Shown: positions 8,370-17,083 of the stretch, piece after piece
Numbering within the stretch: position 1 is the first letter of the stretch
Layout: every line of letters starts with the position of its first letter
DNA from: Variovorax paradoxus
GTDB taxonomy: Bacteria; Pseudomonadota; Gammaproteobacteria; Burkholderiales; Burkholderiaceae_C
Assembly: GCF_022009635.1 (NCBI RefSeq)
Contig: NZ_CP091716.1
Span: 7,620,501-7,684,500 of the forward strand
Reading direction: 5' to 3'
Length of the DNA: 64,000 nt
Translations under genes and position numbers: made by a program
Notes under the pieces: model-generated
Seen by the model: only the letters and a program-made list of their open reading frames with translations
The model's database searches: none
What the model was told of the DNA's origin: nothing

Positions 8370-9596
8370 TCAGTTCGGTGTGAGCCGGTACAGGCCGCCC
8401 TCGTGGTCGTCCTCGATCAGCCACAGCGCGCCATCGGGCGCCTGCTCGACGGCGCGGACGCGAAAGCCGACCGTCCAGTGCTCCGCCGGTGTCGCGGTCG
8501 CACCGTGCACTTCGATGCGGTGCAGGGCGCGGCTGACGAGGCCGGTCGCGAACGCCGAGCCCTTCCATTGCGGAAACATCGCGCCGCTGTAGAACATCAG
8601 GTTGCCGGGCGCGAGCACGGGCGTCCAGTAGATCACCGGCTTGACGAGATCGGGGCGCGTGTCGGGGCTGGCGATGGGCACGCCGTCGTAGTTCACCGCA
8701 TAGGAGACGAGCGGCCAACCGTAGTTCTTGCCCGGCTCGATCAGGTTGAGTTCGTCGCCGCCGCGCGGGCCATGCTCGAGCTCCCAAAGGCGGCCATCCG
8801 GCGCGAACGCCAGCCCGTAGGGCGTGCGATGCCCCGAGCTCCATGTCTCGGACGGTGTCAGGTTGGGGCCGTCGAAAACATAGGTGCGCACGACCGGCGC
8901 GGTCTTGGCGGCCTCCGTGTCTCTCGGCGGATCGATCACCGGGACCGACCGTGCGCCGGTCTTGCCCTCCATCGGGTTGCCGGGTGCGGGCTTGCCGTCC
9001 AGGGTCAGCCGCAGGATCTTGCCGGCCGGCTGGTTCGGGTCTTGGGCCGGCGTGAAGCGCTGCCGGTCGCCGGCCGTGAGAAAGAGAAACTTCTGGTCGG
9101 GCGAAAAGGCCACGGCGGCGCCGACCTGGCCTCCCTTGCCCTTGACCGGGTCGTGCCAGATGACCTTCAGATCCTCCAGCGAGGCCGTGCCGGCGCCGAT
9201 CTTGAGCGTCGCGCGGGCGAGCGCCAGGCTGGATGTGCCCCGGATCTGTCCGGGTTCCGAGTAGGTCAGGTAGATCGCCCCATCGCTCGAAAAGGACGGC
9301 GCCAGGTACACGCCGAGCAGGCCGTTCTGGTTCTCGTACAGCACCGGCGGCACGCCGGTGACTTCGAGCTTCTGCCCGGACTGGGTCGCCAGATACAGCC
9401 TGCCGATCTTCTCGGTGATCAGCATGCGTCCGTCCGGCAGGAAGGCGATGCGCCAGGGCAGATCGAACTGCGCGACCTTCGTGAGCTTGAAGGGAGGCGA
9501 GGGGGTGGGAGGCAGGTTGCCGGCGTTGATCTGCGCCAGCACGGGCGTTGCACCGAGGATCAGCCAAGGGATGAGTGCGGACTTCGGGAGTTGCAT
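8370..9596 (-). CDS. PQQ-dependent sugar dehydrogenase (soluble aldose dehydrogenase type)
   Basis: A 408-residue periplasmic six-bladed propeller of the soluble glucose/aldose sugar dehydrogenase family. The start at 9596 gives a normal signal peptide (MQLPKSALIPWLIL... ending AQ); a frame extending to 9623 lacks one. Family hallmarks include PWRIAFLPDGRMLITEKIGRL near the N-terminus and the segment GHRTPYGLAFAPDG followed by WELEHGPRGGDELN, which supplies residues for PQQ and calcium. It probably oxidises aldoses to lactones in the periplasm. It lies 39 nt downstream of the MFS gene on the same strand and could be read through from it, although no functional link is evident. Confidence 0.88.
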   Translation of the reverse strand: MQLPKSALIPWLILGATPVLAQINAGNLPPTPSPPFKLTKVAQFDLPWRIAFLPDGRMLITEKIGRLYLATQSGQKLEVTGVPPVLYENQNGLLGVYLAPSFSSDGAIYLTYSEPGQIRGTSSLALARATLKIGAGTASLEDLKVIWHDPVKGKGGQVGAAVAFSPDQKFLFLTAGDRQRFTPAQDPNQPAGKILRLTLDGKPAPGNPMEGKTGARSVPVIDPPRDTEAAKTAPVVRTYVFDGPNLTPSETWSSGHRTPYGLAFAPDGRLWELEHGPRGGDELNLIEPGKNYGWPLVSYAVNYDGVPIASPDTRPDLVKPVIYWTPVLAPGNLMFYSGAMFPQWKGSAFATGLVSRALHRIEVHGATATPAEHWTVGFRVRAVEQAPDGALWLIEDDHEGGLYRLTPN

Positions 9597-9635
9597 GCTT
9601 CGCTCGTCAGTGAGTGGTTCCAAAAGAGTATCCGG

Positions 9636-10841
9636 CTACACGTTCTGCGCCGCCAGCGCAGCGCGCGCCGGCCCCAGGCGCCGCGACCAGACGGTGATGC
9701 CGCCCATGGCCAGCACCAGGAAGCCGCCGAAGCCCGCCAGCGTGGGCAGCAAAGGCGCATCGAAATAGATCAGCGCGCCGTACACCCCCAGCATCGCCAG
9801 CGAGGCCAGGCTTTCGTTGAAGTTCTGCACAGCGATCGACTGGCCCGGGTTCATGCGCAGCAGGCCGCGGCTTTGCAGCAGCGCGTTCATCGGCACCAGC
9901 AGGAGGCCCGCGAAGGCGCCGATCACCACCAGCAGCACCGCCGCGACCACGAGATGCGTGACCAGCGTCATCAGCAGCACCACTGCGCCCAGCACGATGC
10001 CCAATGGCAGCGCGCGCAGGGCGCGCGGCAGCGGGAACCAGCGCGATGCGCCCAGCGCACCCATCGCCATGCCGAGCGCCACCGCGATCTGCAGCAGCGC
10101 GCCTTGCGACAGCGTCAGCCCCAGCCGTTCGGCGGCGAAGCGCAGCACCAGGAACTGCAGCGTGGCGGAGGCCGCCCAGAAGAGGCTGGTAACGGCCAGC
10201 GAAATGCGCGCGTCGGGGTCGCGCCACAGCAGGGCCAGCGAATGGCTGAAGTCGCGCAGCAGCACGCCCGGGTGCGCCAGTGCCGCGCGGTTGCGCGCCG
10301 GGCTGTGCGGAATCGCCAGCGTGCACGCCGCGGCCAGCAAATAGACCGCGCCGATCGCCATCAGCGCCTGCTTGCTGCCGACCAGCGTGCTGCCGAGCGC
10401 CACGCCGAACAGGATCGACAGCACCGTGGTTGCCTCGACCCAGCCGTTGGCGCCCACCAGCGCGTCCTGCGGCAGCAGCTCGGGCAGGATGCCGTACTTG
10501 GCCGGCGAGTAGGCCGCCGCGCCCAGGCCGACCAGCGTGTAGGCCAGCAGCGGCTGCACATGCCACAGCAGCAGGCCGCAGCCGCAGAGCTTGACGAGGT
10601 TGGTGGCCATCAGCACGCGGCCCTTGGGCGCGGCGTCGGCCGCCGCGCCGGCGAAGGCGGCCAGCAGCACGTAGGAAAGGTAGAAGAACAGCCGCAGCGC
10701 CGGCGTCATCCAGCCCGGCGCGTGGCGCTGCATGAGCAGGTCGATGGCAACGATCAGCAGCGCGTTGTCGGCCAGCGAACTCAGGAACTGCGCCGCCACC
10801 ACCGAGGCCAGTGCGCGCCGCGAGCGTGCGGCCAGCCTCAC
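9636..10841 (-). CDS. LplT-like major facilitator transporter
   Basis: About 401 residues with roughly 12 hydrophobic helices. It begins VRLAARSRRALASVVAAQF from a GTG at 10841 that overlaps the stop of the preceding acyltransferase gene (GTGA), so the two are translationally coupled. Sequence character, including SLADNALLIVAIDLL in helix 1 and LVGANGWVEATTVLSILFG in the middle, matches the lysophospholipid transporter LplT branch of the MFS. Coupling to an OlsB-type acyltransferase suggests movement of a single-chain acylated amino acid or lysolipid across the inner membrane. Direction and substrate are inference. It is the last gene of a five-gene overlapping set. Confidence 0.85.
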   Translation of the reverse strand: MRLAARSRRALASVVAAQFLSSLADNALLIVAIDLLMQRHAPGWMTPALRLFFYLSYVLLAAFAGAAADAAPKGRVLMATNLVKLCGCGLLLWHVQPLLAYTLVGLGAAAYSPAKYGILPELLPQDALVGANGWVEATTVLSILFGVALGSTLVGSKQALMAIGAVYLLAAACTLAIPHSPARNRAALAHPGVLLRDFSHSLALLWRDPDARISLAVTSLFWAASATLQFLVLRFAAERLGLTLSQGALLQIAVALGMAMGALGASRWFPLPRALRALPLGIVLGAVVLLMTLVTHLVVAAVLLVVIGAFAGLLLVPMNALLQSRGLLRMNPGQSIAVQNFNESLASLAMLGVYGALIYFDAPLLPTLAGFGGFLVLAMGGITVWSRRLGPARAALAAQNV

Positions 10842-11695
10842 GTGGACACGCCAAAAGACGCGCCAAAGAAGTGCTGGCGGTAGCGCGGCGCCACGTCGTC
10901 CACCCGCAGCATCATCGGCAGGTCGGCGGTATTGAAGGCCACGTCGAGCGCGGGCGGCCCGAGCAGGCGCGCGCCGCAGCGCAGGTAGCCCTTGATGAGC
11001 GGCGGCGGCGCGGGCGGCGCGGTGTCGCTGTCGGCATCGGCCTCCGCGTCGGTGTCCAGCGGCAGCGCGATGCGCGGCTCGACGCGCCAGCGCTGCTCCA
11101 CCAGGTGCGTGCGGCACAGCCGGTGCCACAGCCGCGCGGCGGTCAGGCCGTGGTCTTCCATGCCGATGCTGGCGCAGCCGATCATGGTGTCGAGCCGGTG
11201 CTCGACCATGTACTGCCCCAGCGCGGTCCACAGCGCCATGATGACGCTGCCCGAGCGCCATTCGGCGTCCACGCACGAGCGGCCCAGCTCCAGCGCGCCC
11301 GCGCGCAGCGGCGTGAGCGGGGTCAGGTCGAACTCGGTGTCGGTGTAGAAACCGCCCGCGCGCCGCGCCGCATCGGGCGTGAGCACGCGGTAGGTGCCGA
11401 TGAGCGGGCCGGGGCCGTGCACCGGGTCGACGGCGCGCACCAGCAGGTGGTCGCAAAAGGGGTCGAAGCGGTCGGCGTCGAGCCCGGGCGGCGTGCCTTC
11501 GGGCGGTGTCAGGTGCGCACCCATCTCCTGCGCGAACACGCGAAAGCGCAGGCGCTGGGCATCGCGCACCTCGTCCTCGTTGGCGGCCCAGCGCGTTTCC
11601 AGCACCGGTGGATGCGCATGCGCGTGCGTGTCGGCGGCCCGGTGCGGCGGGCGGGTTGAAAAAAAGGCGTGCGTGGCGATGGTTTCCGTCTGCAT
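10838..11695 (-). CDS. OlsB-like acyl-ACP:amino acid N-acyltransferase (GNAT fold)
   Basis: A 285-residue protein of the ornithine-lipid synthase OlsB/hemolysin-like GNAT family: the core has RLRFRVFAQEMG near residue 65, then LIGTYRVL, an ELGRSCVD motif, a long acyl-chain-binding region and the PPLIKGYLRCGARLLGPPALD segment that typifies OlsB. OlsB transfers a 3-hydroxyacyl chain from acyl-ACP to the alpha-amino group of ornithine, giving lyso-ornithine lipid. No OlsA acyltransferase lies beside it. Instead it sits between an ATP-grasp gene (8 nt gap) and an LplT-like exporter (4 nt overlap), so the acceptor may be another amino acid or a dipeptide-like molecule. Confidence 0.82.
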   Translation of the reverse strand: MQTETIATHAFFSTRPPHRAADTHAHAHPPVLETRWAANEDEVRDAQRLRFRVFAQEMGAHLTPPEGTPPGLDADRFDPFCDHLLVRAVDPVHGPGPLIGTYRVLTPDAARRAGGFYTDTEFDLTPLTPLRAGALELGRSCVDAEWRSGSVIMALWTALGQYMVEHRLDTMIGCASIGMEDHGLTAARLWHRLCRTHLVEQRWRVEPRIALPLDTDAEADADSDTAPPAPPPLIKGYLRCGARLLGPPALDVAFNTADLPMMLRVDDVAPRYRQHFFGASFGVST

Positions 11696-11703
11696 GCGAT
11701 CTC

Positions 11704-12798
11704 TCAGTTGGAGGGCGGGTACCGGTCGACCAGGCGGTTCTGTCGCCGGTTGAGCCGTGCGAGCGCGAGCAGCCCGATGGGCCGCACGCCGTTCCTGCGC
11801 TGCGCCGCGCCGATGGCGAACAGCAGCCGCTGCTTGGCGAAGATCATGCGAAAGCCTTGCAGCACGCCGATGTCGGGGTCCCAGGCCTCGATCGCCTCGG
11901 AGCCCGCGCCGTTGATCTCCATGATGGTGAAGCCGCGTCCGGCGGCCAGTTCGCGCAGGCTGTCGAAGCGCACGTCGAAGCGGCCGAAGTGAAAGGCGGG
12001 CATGTCGCGCGCGACCGCATCGATGGCGCGCACGAGTTCCGGCGTGGCCAGCGCCGCGCCGTTGCGGTAGAGCCCGCCGACGCGGGTCGAGCCGATGGTG
12101 GCCAGCCGCACATGCTGCCCGGCGGCGGGCACGCTGCCCGACGGCACGCGGCATTCATGGCGCGGCGACCGCGCGATGCGCCGCGCCCGCGTGTCCGCCG
12201 CGATGAGTTCGGCCACGGTGCTGCGGCCGTCGCCCGTCACGCGCGGGAAGTAGCGAAGCGCCAGGCCGATGATGCGGCTTTCGTCCGTCACCGGGTCGCG
12301 CGCGTAGAAGATGCCGGCTTCGCCCTCCTGCGGCAGGTAGCGCTGCAGCACCACGGTCTCGTCGCGCGGGAACACCGCCAGGTAGGCCTGCAGCGCGGCC
12401 ATGTCGTGCAGCAGTCGCACGCCGTAGCCGCACAGGCCCAGGTTGGGCTTGACGACCAGCGGGAAGCCGAGGCCGCTGCGTTCCATGGTCTGGCGCAGCG
12501 CGGGCTCGGTGGCGGCGTCGTCGTTGCGCACCGCGCAGTGGTCGGCGGTGAGGGCGCGCGCGAGCGGCCCCATGCCTTCGAAGTATTCGAGCTTGCCTTC
12601 GCCCACCAGGCCGCCCGACGTGAGATTCGGGTTGGCCGCCGAGGGCACCGTGGCGCCGCCGTGGCGCACCGACAGCCACAGCCACTGCACCACCAGCGGC
12701 ACGCAGATGAGCCACTTGGGCATGCGTTCGAGCAGGCTGCATTCGCGCACCTGCGACAGGCGGCGCGCGTCGGGCCCGATGTCGAGTTCGGCGGCCAC
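11704..12798 (-). CDS. ATP-grasp domain protein (putative amide ligase)
   Basis: About 364 residues. The GTG start at 12798 overlaps the TAG stop of the upstream methyltransferase gene; a later ATG at 12723 (MPKWLICVPLVVQW) is an alternative. A hydrophobic stretch near residues 28-43 is followed by an ATP-grasp fold: LVVKPNLGLCGYGVRLL (ATP lysine and Gly loop), VVLQRYLPQEGEAGIFYARD, and a C-terminal FHFGRFDVRFDS and IMEINGAGSE, where Glu and Asn would bind magnesium. ATP-grasp enzymes join a carboxylate to an amine through an acyl-phosphate. It resembles uncharacterised D-Ala-D-Ala-ligase-like proteins; substrates are unknown. Genomic coupling to an N-acyltransferase suggests it extends or caps the amino-acid headgroup. 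Confidence 0.78.
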   Translation of the reverse strand: MAAELDIGPDARRLSQVRECSLLERMPKWLICVPLVVQWLWLSVRHGGATVPSAANPNLTSGGLVGEGKLEYFEGMGPLARALTADHCAVRNDDAATEPALRQTMERSGLGFPLVVKPNLGLCGYGVRLLHDMAALQAYLAVFPRDETVVLQRYLPQEGEAGIFYARDPVTDESRIIGLALRYFPRVTGDGRSTVAELIAADTRARRIARSPRHECRVPSGSVPAAGQHVRLATIGSTRVGGLYRNGAALATPELVRAIDAVARDMPAFHFGRFDVRFDSLRELAAGRGFTIMEINGAGSEAIEAWDPDIGVLQGFRMIFAKQRLLFAIGAAQRRNGVRPIGLLALARLNRRQNRLVDRYPPSN

Positions 12799-13751
12799 TA
12801 CGGTGCGGCCTCCGCCGCACGGCTGGCGACGAGCCCGACGGCGGCAATGCGGTCGATGTGCGCGTACACCGGCCGCTCGAGCTCTTCCCCGAACACGTCG
12901 GGGTCGATCTCCGTGTACGACCATTCGCAGCCCGAGGCTTGGAGCAGCGGTTGCAGCTCGGCGATGAAGGGATCTTCGCCGTCCACCATCGCCACGCCGG
13001 TGTACAGCAGCAGTTGTCCGCCCGGCGCGAGCCGCTTCAGCGATTCCGCCGCGATGCGCGCACCCAGCGCCCGCCCGAGGCGCGCACCGCCGTGCCGGTA
13101 GGCGCGCTGCGCGGCGTCGTCGAGGTAGGGCGGGTTGGAGATGATGAGGTCGAACGCGCCTTGCACCGCCGACAGCGCATCGCCCTGCGCCAGCGTCACC
13201 GGGACGCCGGCCACCTCCGCGTTGACGCTGGTGTAGCGCAGGGCGAGCGGGTTGATGTCGTTCATGACCACGGTCGACGCCACACCGGCATCGGCCAGCG
13301 AACGCGCCGCGACGATGCCGCCGGCCCCGCTGCCGCAGCCGATGTCCAGCACGCGCAGCGGGCCTGGACCGCGGGGCTTGCGCTCCTGCAGGGCATGGCC
13401 GACGAAGCGCGCGAAGCGGCTGGTGTCGGGGCCGAAGAACACGGCGTTCTCTTCCACCGTGGGGTAGGCCGAGTGAAAGAACAGGTCGTCGCCGAGGCTG
13501 GCGATGCGCACGGTGCTGCGCAGCAGCGAGCCGTTGCGCCGCACGATGCCGGCCTGTTCCATCTCGGCCAGCAGTCCGGGCGGCAACGCGCCTGCTTCGA
13601 ACGGGAGGTTCCAGCCGAAGACATCCCGCAGCGTCGTGCCCGGTTCGCGGCCGCGCCGCGCGAGCACGCGCTGGTGGGTGAGAGGGGTGACGGTGGTGAA
13701 GCGATAGCCCGTGGCCGCCACCTGGCGCAGCACGCCGGCGGCATTCAGCAT
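12798..13751 (-). CDS. class I SAM-dependent methyltransferase with NPPY motif
   Basis: A 317-residue protein. An N-terminal helical region (about 1-110) precedes a Rossmann-fold methyltransferase core with motif I VLDIGCGSGAGG, an acidic motif II (VVMNDINPLAL) and the NPPY catalytic motif in DLIISNPPYLDD. NPPY enzymes methylate planar nitrogens (adenine, or glutamine amide as in HemK/PrmC); this one is neither a clear PrmC nor a restriction enzyme. Its ATG overlaps the end of the upstream HDO-fold gene by 7 nt and its stop overlaps the ATP-grasp start, so it is an integral part of the five-gene set. A small-molecule amide or amine substrate made by this pathway is likely. Confidence 0.85.
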   Translation of the reverse strand: MLNAAGVLRQVAATGYRFTTVTPLTHQRVLARRGREPGTTLRDVFGWNLPFEAGALPPGLLAEMEQAGIVRRNGSLLRSTVRIASLGDDLFFHSAYPTVEENAVFFGPDTSRFARFVGHALQERKPRGPGPLRVLDIGCGSGAGGIVAARSLADAGVASTVVMNDINPLALRYTSVNAEVAGVPVTLAQGDALSAVQGAFDLIISNPPYLDDAAQRAYRHGGARLGRALGARIAAESLKRLAPGGQLLLYTGVAMVDGEDPFIAELQPLLQASGCEWSYTEIDPDVFGEELERPVYAHIDRIAAVGLVASRAAEAAP

Positions 13752-14641
13752 GCGGCGGCCTCCTCGATCTGCAGCTCGGCCGCATAGCGCGCGAAGCAAC
13801 GCTCGCCGCAGGCCAGCCGCATCAGCGCGCCCTCGGCGATGAACTGGCCGCAGGCCGGGTCGTCCTCGACCAGCGGCCGGATCACTTCGCGCAGCCATGC
13901 GCGCGCGTGCGACACATCGAGCGCCGCGTGCAGGTCGAAGTAGGCCCGCGCGCGGCCGCTCAGGCCCAGGCGGCGCATGCCGGCCGCCACCTGCTTCACG
14001 CGCCCCGGCGCGGTGAGCTCGATCACGCCGAGCGCGCCGACCGCGTGGTACGCATAGCGCCGCGTGGTCGCAAGGCCCACCATCGTGTTGGCCAGCGCGA
14101 GCGATTCCCACACCGTGGTGTCGATGGCCGGGTGCAGCTCGAGTTCGCGCACCATGTGCTCGAGCATCTGGCCGTGCATGGCGCTTTGCTTGCCGTGGCC
14201 CATCTCATCCCAGAAGTTGCGCGCGCATTCGAGCTTGGGCCGCGGCGGCAGCTTGACCTGGGTGCAGGCCAGCAGGTCTTCGAAGCCCGCTTCGCCCGCG
14301 GCCTCCTGCGTGAGGAACCAGCGCATCTGCGCCAGCGTGGCCTCTTCGGCCAGCCAGTCGAACAGCGGGTGGTGCTGGCCGGGGCCGGTGTGCTCCAGCG
14401 TTTCGAACCAGTTCGCGAAGTGGTCCGCGTTGCCGGCCGAGGCGCAGGCGGCCGCCTGCACCTGGCTGCGCAACGATTCGAGAAAGTCGCCTTCCAGCAG
14501 CCGATGTTCGTGCTCGCGCGCGAGTTCTTCGCGCCACTGGAGGGAAGGAATCCCCGGCTTCAACCGCGCGGCGTTGAACCGGGCCAGGCGCCGGTGCAGC
14601 TGTCGTTGCGGGTCCGGGTCCGTGATGTCGTCTGCGGACAT
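13745..14641 (-). CDS. iron-containing redox enzyme (HDO/heme-oxygenase-like diiron fold)
   Basis: A 298-residue, largely helical protein of the iron-containing redox enzyme family. The distal helix has His238-x3-Asp242-x2-His245 (in DLHAALDVSH), the same H-x3-D-x2-H spacing as in CADD-type heme-oxygenase-like diiron oxidases; a second metal helix is probably in NFWDEMGHG (Asp145, Glu146, His149), and further carboxylates lie at 99-113. Members desaturate, cleave or N-oxygenate amino or fatty acids using O2. It is the first gene of the overlapping set with the methyltransferase, ATP-grasp, N-acyltransferase and exporter, so an oxidative step on an amino acid or acyl chain is inferred. It starts 88 nt after the HupE-like gene. 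Confidence 0.75.
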   Translation of the reverse strand: MSADDITDPDPQRQLHRRLARFNAARLKPGIPSLQWREELAREHEHRLLEGDFLESLRSQVQAAACASAGNADHFANWFETLEHTGPGQHHPLFDWLAEEATLAQMRWFLTQEAAGEAGFEDLLACTQVKLPPRPKLECARNFWDEMGHGKQSAMHGQMLEHMVRELELHPAIDTTVWESLALANTMVGLATTRRYAYHAVGALGVIELTAPGRVKQVAAGMRRLGLSGRARAYFDLHAALDVSHARAWLREVIRPLVEDDPACGQFIAEGALMRLACGERCFARYAAELQIEEAAAC

Positions 14642-14729
14642 GGTCGGTCCTTCTCGTCCGGTGGAGCAAAAGGACCAGCGTGCACTTTTGCGGCGCAGCT
14701 GTCCGTCAGACGGCGCCTACACATGCGTT

Positions 14730-15920
14730 TCAGGAGAAAGGGAGCACCTTGATGTCGAACACCCGCTCGCCGAGCCAGATGGCCGCCAGCAGCACCGCCA
14801 GCGCCGAGCCGCCGCGCAGCACCAGCGGCGGGTAGCGCTGCCAGTTGCGCAGCGCCAGCAGCGCGACGAGCACCACGGCCACGACCATCAGCTGGCCGGC
14901 CTCCACGCCCAGGTTGAACTGCAGCAGCGCGATCACGAAGTCGCGCAGCGGCAGGTCGAGCTCGGCCAGCGCGCCCGCGAAGCCGAAGCCGTGGATCAGC
15001 CCGAACAGGAAGCTGAAGAGCTTGCGGCGCCCGCGCAGCACCGGGTGGATGTTGTCGATGGCGGCCAGCATGATGGTGATCGCGATGCCGGGCTCGATGA
15101 TGCGCGGCGAGATGGTCACGATCTTCAGCCCCGCCAGCGCCAGCGTGATCGAGTGCGCGATGGTGAACATGGTGACGATGCCCAGCATCGGCCACACCGC
15201 TTCGCGCCATCCGAGCACCGGCTCCCAGCCGCCTTCGCGCCGGCGCAGCACGGCGGGCAGCAGCAGGCAGATCAGGAACAGGATGTGGTCGTAGCCGATG
15301 AGGATGTGGTGGATGCCGTCGCGAAAGAAGCTGCCGTCGGCCTGCCTTGCCGCATCGGCGCTTGCTGCGACGTCGCTCCCCGGCCAGGGCACCGACACCG
15401 GCCCGGCCGACGGATCGAGCGAGCGCACCGTGGGCTGCGCGCCGCCTTCCGCCTCCATGCGCAGCAGGCCGCGGTGCGTGGGGTCGACTTCGCGGAACAG
15501 GCGGTAGTCGATGTCCAGCGCAGCGCCCGCCTTGCATGGCGCCTGCAGCCGCAGCACGAGGTAGGCGCCGTCGATGCGGTCTTCGACGGCCGGCGCCTGC
15601 GCCTCTGCCAGCACGCACTGGCCCTGCTGCAGGCGAAGGCGTGCCAGCGCATAGGCGCGGATGTCCGCAAGGCGCGTGCGCACCTCGCCCCAGCTGAGCT
15701 TGCGGTCGGCGTTGCTGTCCAGGTCGAGCATCGCGTCGAGGTCGCGCAGCGCGATGTCCCAGCGCAGGTCGATCGTGTCGCCGGTGCGTTTCAATTGCAG
15801 GTAGGCGTCGCTTGCCTTGTGGGCGTGGGCCGGCGCCGCGCCGAAGAGCAGCGCGAGCAGCATCAGCATGGCGAGCGCGGCCAGGGCGGCGCGTTCAAGG
15901 CGTTGCATCGACACGCGCAT
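14730..15920 (-). CDS. HupE/UreJ family membrane protein with large periplasmic N-domain
   Basis: A 396-residue protein. A signal peptide (about 1-34, ending APAHAH) is followed by an extracytoplasmic domain (35-200) containing an EF-hand-like DLDSNADRKLSWGE loop, then a six- to seven-helix HupE/UreJ-type membrane domain. The membrane part has His-rich motifs: GIHHILIGYDHILFL, FTIAHSITLAL and GLIHGFGFAGAL, as in nickel/cobalt permease relatives. HupE and UreJ are linked to nickel supply for hydrogenase and urease, but no such metalloenzyme is encoded here; metal transport is therefore possible, not shown. Its start overlaps the TPR gene stop by 26 nt. It belongs with DUF4331, lipoprotein and TPR genes. 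Confidence 0.85.
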   Translation of the reverse strand: MRVSMQRLERAALAALAMLMLLALLFGAAPAHAHKASDAYLQLKRTGDTIDLRWDIALRDLDAMLDLDSNADRKLSWGEVRTRLADIRAYALARLRLQQGQCVLAEAQAPAVEDRIDGAYLVLRLQAPCKAGAALDIDYRLFREVDPTHRGLLRMEAEGGAQPTVRSLDPSAGPVSVPWPGSDVAASADAARQADGSFFRDGIHHILIGYDHILFLICLLLPAVLRRREGGWEPVLGWREAVWPMLGIVTMFTIAHSITLALAGLKIVTISPRIIEPGIAITIMLAAIDNIHPVLRGRRKLFSFLFGLIHGFGFAGALAELDLPLRDFVIALLQFNLGVEAGQLMVVAVVLVALLALRNWQRYPPLVLRGGSALAVLLAAIWLGERVFDIKVLPFS

Positions 15921-17076
15921 CCTTCAGTCCGATCTGTTGCATCAGTGCCTTCACTTCGCCGCGTGCGGCGATGTCGTTGGCGGCCGAGGCGGCCCGCGCG
16001 AACACCAGCAGGTCGATGGGCTCGCGCTGCAGCCTGACGTTCAGGCGCGCGAGTTCGAGCGCGCGCTTCGGGTCGTTCTGCACGTCGAGCGCGAACATGG
16101 CTTCTTCGCGCGCATGCAGCGCGGTGGTGCCGGGGCGAAGCGCGGCGGCTTCGAAGCGCTGGCGCAGTTCGTCGGCCTCGGCCTGGGCGCTCGTGTCGCG
16201 CGCGGCGGCGCCTGCAATGGCCAGCCGCAGCAGCACCGCGTCGCTGCGCGCCTCGTTGGCCAGCAGCTTCGGGATTTCGGCATGGCGCCCGACGCGCTGC
16301 AGATAGTCGCTGTAGGCCAGCAGCAGATAGCCCGAGCGTTGCGCCGCCACGGCCTTGCGGTAGGCCGCGTCGGCTTCGGCCTGGCGGCCCGCCAGCTCCT
16401 CGACTTCGGCGATGCTGGTCAGCAGCCACTGGCGCGTGCCGGCCTTGTCCGCATCGCGCAGCACGGGGTCCGCCAGCAGGGCCTGAAGTGCCTGCCGGGC
16501 GTCGGCATGGTTGCCGCGCAGCCCGGCGTTTTCCGCGAGGCAGGCCACGCCGTAGAAGGCCGGGCCCGTTCGCCCGAGCGAGCGGCAAGCGGCGTCGGAT
16601 TCGTTGTAGCGCCCGCGCACGCGAAGAATGGTGGCCAGCGTGATCCACGCCTGCGCATCGTTGGGGCGCCTGGCGAGCGCCACCCTGAGGGTGGCCTCGG
16701 CGCCGTCGAAATCATGCAGGAACTGCGCGACCGTGGCGCGCATGACCAGCACGGCCGGCGGGGTCTGGGCCGGTGGCGTGGCTTCCCAGGCCTGCAGCGC
16801 GCCCATGGCGTAGCCGGCGTAGCGTGCGTCGCCCTGTTCGCGCGCTAGCTCGAGGTAGGTGGAGGCCGCGGCGATGGCCGTGGCCTCGTCGTTCGGGCGC
16901 TGCGCCAGCTCGCGGCGCAGCCGGCGTTGCTCGCCCGACCAGCCGGCGACGACGGGCAGTGTCTCCACCACCTCGTCGTCGCTGGCGGGCACGCGCGGCA
17001 CCGCATGCGCCGCCAGGGCGGCCAGCGCGAGCGCGGCGCCTGCCACCCATGCTGTCGCGGATGCGATGCGGCGCAT
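15895..17076 (-). CDS. secreted tetratricopeptide-repeat protein
   Basis: A 393-residue protein with a signal peptide (MRRIASATAWVAGAALALAALAAHA) and a series of helical hairpins of TPR type, clearest around residues 110-240 (for example FDGAEATLRVALARRPNDAQAW and the following ILRVRGRYNESDAAC). TPR domains mediate protein assembly, here presumably in the periplasm. It lies 7 nt after the Gly-rich lipoprotein gene and overlaps the HupE-like gene by 26 nt, so it is part of the DUF4331-lipoprotein-TPR-HupE set. It may be an assembly or scaffold factor for the DUF4331 protein; this is inference from context alone. Confidence 0.85.
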   Translation of the reverse strand: MRRIASATAWVAGAALALAALAAHAVPRVPASDDEVVETLPVVAGWSGEQRRLRRELAQRPNDEATAIAAASTYLELAREQGDARYAGYAMGALQAWEATPPAQTPPAVLVMRATVAQFLHDFDGAEATLRVALARRPNDAQAWITLATILRVRGRYNESDAACRSLGRTGPAFYGVACLAENAGLRGNHADARQALQALLADPVLRDADKAGTRQWLLTSIAEVEELAGRQAEADAAYRKAVAAQRSGYLLLAYSDYLQRVGRHAEIPKLLANEARSDAVLLRLAIAGAAARDTSAQAEADELRQRFEAAALRPGTTALHAREEAMFALDVQNDPKRALELARLNVRLQREPIDLLVFARAASAANDIAARGEVKALMQQIGLKDARVDATP

Positions 17077-17083
17077 GTCGGTG

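Noticed and set aside
10838..12154. Extended upstream frame fused before the OlsB-like protein
   Set aside because: The extra N-terminal part is the ATP-grasp gene read in another frame; OlsB homology begins at the ATG at 11695.
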